A stretch of DNA of 64,000 bases from Streptomyces malaysiensis subsp. samsunensis (GTDB taxonomy: Bacteria; Actinomycetota; Actinomycetes; Streptomycetales; Streptomycetaceae). The translations under genes and the position numbers were made by a program. Under the pieces are notes generated by a model. That model saw only the letters and a program-made list of their open reading frames with translations, ran no database searches and was not told the origin of the DNA. Shown here in pieces: positions 62,076-64,000 of this stretch (positions are counted from its first letter, which is position 1; the number at the start of each line of letters is the position of its first letter). The stretch covers positions 35,083-99,082 of the forward strand of contig NZ_JANIIC010000043.1 in assembly GCF_024519315.1 (NCBI RefSeq), written 5' to 3'.

Positions 62076-62154
62076 CCGCCCCTTCCCGCGGCACCGCAAC
62101 GATATGCGGCTCCAGCGTGGTCCGCCGGACACCCCGTAAGAGCGCGCCGCGGGC

Positions 62155-63546
62155 TCAGTGGCGCTCCGCCGCCCTTACGGTCGCCGCCGCCTTGCGCGCC
62201 GCCACCAGCACCGGGTCCCACACCGGGGAGAACGGCGGGGCGTAGCCCAGGTCCAGCGCCGTCATCCGCTCCACCGTCATCCCGGCGGTGAGCGCGACCG
62301 CCGCGATGTCCACCCGCTTGCCCGCGCCCTCGCGGCCGACGATCTGCGTGCCGAGCAGCCGTCCCGTGCGCCGCTCGGCGAGCATCTTCACCGTCATCGG
62401 CCGGGTCTCCGGGTAGTACCCGGCCCGGCTGGTCGACTTGATCGTGACCGCCTCGAACTTCAGCCCCACGGCGGCCGCTTCGGCCTCCAGCAGTCCGGTG
62501 CGGGCGATCTCCAGATCGCAGACCTTGCTGACCGCCGTGCCGACGACACCGGGGAAGGTCGCGTAGTCGCCGCCCACATTGGAGCCGATGACCTGCCCGT
62601 GCTTATTGGCGTGGGTGCCCAGCGGAATGTGCCGGGTGCGGCCGGACACCAGGTCGAGGACCTCGACACAGTCGCCGCCCGCCCAGATGTTGTCGTAACC
62701 GCGCACCCGCATGGCCTGATCGGTCAGCAGCCCGCCGTAATCGCCCACCGGCAGCCCCGCTTCCTGGGCGAGCCCGGTCTCGGGGGCCACCCCGAGGCCC
62801 AGGACCACGAGGTCGGCGGGGTACTCGCTGACCTTGGTGGCCACGGCCCGCACCCGGCCGTCCTCGCCCGTGACCACCTCGGTGACCTCGGCGCCGGTCA
62901 CGGTGTCGATGCCGAGCCCCGACATCGCGTCGCGCACCAGCCGCCCCATATCGGGGTCGAGCGTGGACATCGGCTGGTCACCGCGTTCCAGGACGGTGAC
63001 CAGACAGCCGCGCTGGATCAGCGCCTCGGCCATCTCCACCCCGATGTATCCGGCGCCGATCACGACCGCCCGCTCGACCGGGGTGGACTCCAGGGTCTCC
63101 AGCAGCGCCCGCCCGTCGTCCAGGGTCTGCACCCCGTGGACGCCGGGAGCGTCGATCCCGGGCATCCGGGGGCGGCGCGGCCGGGCGCCGGTGGCGATGA
63201 CCAGGTCGTCGAAGCCGTACCAGCGCTCGTCCTCGCCGCGCGGGTCGAGGTCCCGGGCCAGGACCCGCTGTTCGGCGAGGTCGATCTCGACGACCTCGGT
63301 GTTGGTCCGCACGTCGATCCCGCGGCCCCGGTGGGTCTCCGGCGTACGGGCCACCAGCTCGTCGGGGCCGTTCACCACCCCGCCGACCCAGTACGGGATG
63401 CCGCAGGCCGAGTACGAGGTGAACTGGCCGCGCTCGAAGGCGAGGATCTCCAGTTCGCCGCGGCTCTTGAGCCTGCGCGCCCGCGACGCGGCGGACATCC
63501 CCGCCGCGTCGCCTCCGATGACCACCATGCGTCGTGCCGCCGCCAT
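62155..63546 (-). CDS. FAD-dependent pyridine nucleotide-disulfide oxidoreductase, CoA-disulfide-reductase type
   Basis: A 463-residue flavoprotein. The FAD-binding N-terminus is VVIGGDAAGMSAASRARR, and the single active-site Cys lies in YSACGIPYWVGG, the pattern of CoA-disulfide reductases and NADH oxidases. The NAD-binding loop is VVIGAGYIGVEMAEAL and the second FAD motif is NIWAGGDCVEV. A C-terminal dimerisation domain follows. It may reduce CoA or related disulfides or polysulfide; the exact substrate is not readable. Confidence 0.88.
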   Translation of the reverse strand: MAAARRMVVIGGDAAGMSAASRARRLKSRGELEILAFERGQFTSYSACGIPYWVGGVVNGPDELVARTPETHRGRGIDVRTNTEVVEIDLAEQRVLARDLDPRGEDERWYGFDDLVIATGARPRRPRMPGIDAPGVHGVQTLDDGRALLETLESTPVERAVVIGAGYIGVEMAEALIQRGCLVTVLERGDQPMSTLDPDMGRLVRDAMSGLGIDTVTGAEVTEVVTGEDGRVRAVATKVSEYPADLVVLGLGVAPETGLAQEAGLPVGDYGGLLTDQAMRVRGYDNIWAGGDCVEVLDLVSGRTRHIPLGTHANKHGQVIGSNVGGDYATFPGVVGTAVSKVCDLEIARTGLLEAEAAAVGLKFEAVTIKSTSRAGYYPETRPMTVKMLAERRTGRLLGTQIVGREGAGKRVDIAAVALTAGMTVERMTALDLGYAPPFSPVWDPVLVAARKAAATVRAAERH

Positions 63547-63589
63547 GTATGCCCCTCCGCCACTGGATGTCCGGCTTTAGGGCACCAAC

Positions 63590-63850
63590 TTATGCGGCGC
63601 GCGCGGTGTGCTCCCGGATCAGCATGTACAGCAGTGCGCTGATGAGCATCAGCGCACCGTCGATGTAGACCGCGTGGGTCCAGCTGCCGTAGTGGTCGAA
63701 GAGGGTGCCGCCGAGCGCCGGGCTGATCACCGCGCCGATCTCCCCGACCAGGTTGAACAGGCCGAAGGCCGCGCCGCGTTCGGCCGCGTCGACCACGTCG
63801 TTCAGCAGCGCGTGCGCCATCGGCTGGAGCGCGTCGGGAATTGCGAACAC
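63590..63850 (-). pseudogene. MFS transporter, C-terminal fragment only
   Basis: The frame encodes about 86 residues of the last transporter helices (FGLFNLVGEIGAVISPALGGTLFDHYGSW, AVYIDGALMLISALLYMLI). The upstream DNA no longer encodes a transporter; a start-like GTG at 63850 is fortuitous. The missing N-terminal ~320 residues suggest truncation by the sequence beginning near 63850. Confidence 0.7.
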
Positions 63851-64000
63851 CTGCCTGGTGGGTCACCTGGACGGATGGTCGTTGGGGAAGTGGCGGTCGT
63901 GTGTGTGGTGGTCGTACTACGGTCCGATGTCATGAAGCTGGTTGTGCAGGTGAATTGCGCCCGTGTGGCGCTGATGGGGGTATTCCGAAGGGAGTCCTAC
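63851..64000 (+). mobile_element. possible end of an IS200/IS605-type element
   Basis: The DNA that replaces the MFS gene contains ATG 63933 followed by KLVVQV, the usual opening of IS605-family TnpB proteins. The following codons do not continue that match and the window ends, so this may be a truncated or recombined element end. Confidence 0.3.

Overview
The window is high-GC actinobacterial DNA, almost certainly a Streptomyces chromosome. The evidence is GC-rich third codon positions, frequent GTG starts, 4-bp GTGA gene overlaps, leaderless -10/ATG starts, Tat-type lipoproteins and familiar Streptomyces gene order. The run murA-like – aconitase – ngcEFG – ROK regulator – xylFGH – dxs – amino-acid permease – fadB/fadA – RNase D – LuxR regulator – DUF3000 – hemE matches, from memory, the S. 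coelicolor SCO5998–SCO6031 core region. No rRNA, tRNA or CRISPR array was seen.

Layout. 0–1.8 kb: argF and an anti-sigma-type ATPase. 1.8–13.2 kb: eleven closely packed minus-strand genes. They encode a sugar-binding lipoprotein, two permeases, a cytoplasmic GH36 alpha-galactosidase, an SDR dehydrogenase, a FadR-type regulator, galactonate dehydratase, aldose epimerase, KDPGal aldolase, an SMP-30 lactonase and a PfkB sugar kinase. Together they form a complete oxidative (De Ley-Doudoroff) galactoside catabolon. 13.3–15.1 kb: a secreted GH27 alpha-galactosidase with a lectin-like propeller, broken by an internal deletion and frameshift. It shares a 29-bp upstream motif with the binding-protein gene.

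15.3–20.5 kb: an accessory island bounded by a 65-bp direct repeat. It carries five plus-strand genes (two small unknowns, a DUF262 protein, an AAA/DUF3696 ATPase and an unknown 324-residue protein), then gene debris. This is the best candidate for an undescribed, probably defence-related, system. The right repeat abuts the stop codon of an HTH-MurA fusion gene.

20.5–29.2 kb: HTH-MurA, a DUF1648/GntR pair, Uma2 nuclease-like protein, a LysR regulator, aconitase with an iron-box-like upstream region, and a GNAT protein. 29.4–38.4 kb: two large secreted GH92 glycosidases of different motif type. They share a perfect GACAACGTTGTC operator and flank an AT-richer two-gene cassette (small secreted cysteine protein plus small membrane protein). 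38.7–47.1 kb: the NgcEFG-type amino-sugar importer, the ROK regulator and the xylFGH-type importer. 47.3–57.5 kb: dxs, an amino-acid permease, a NYN-type protein, a free-standing propeller protein, the beta-oxidation pair and RNase D. 57.6–64 kb: an orphan response regulator, DUF3000, hemE, a protein made of three internal repeats, a CoA-disulfide-reductase-like flavoprotein, and an MFS gene cut off near the window end by sequence resembling an IS200/IS605-type element.
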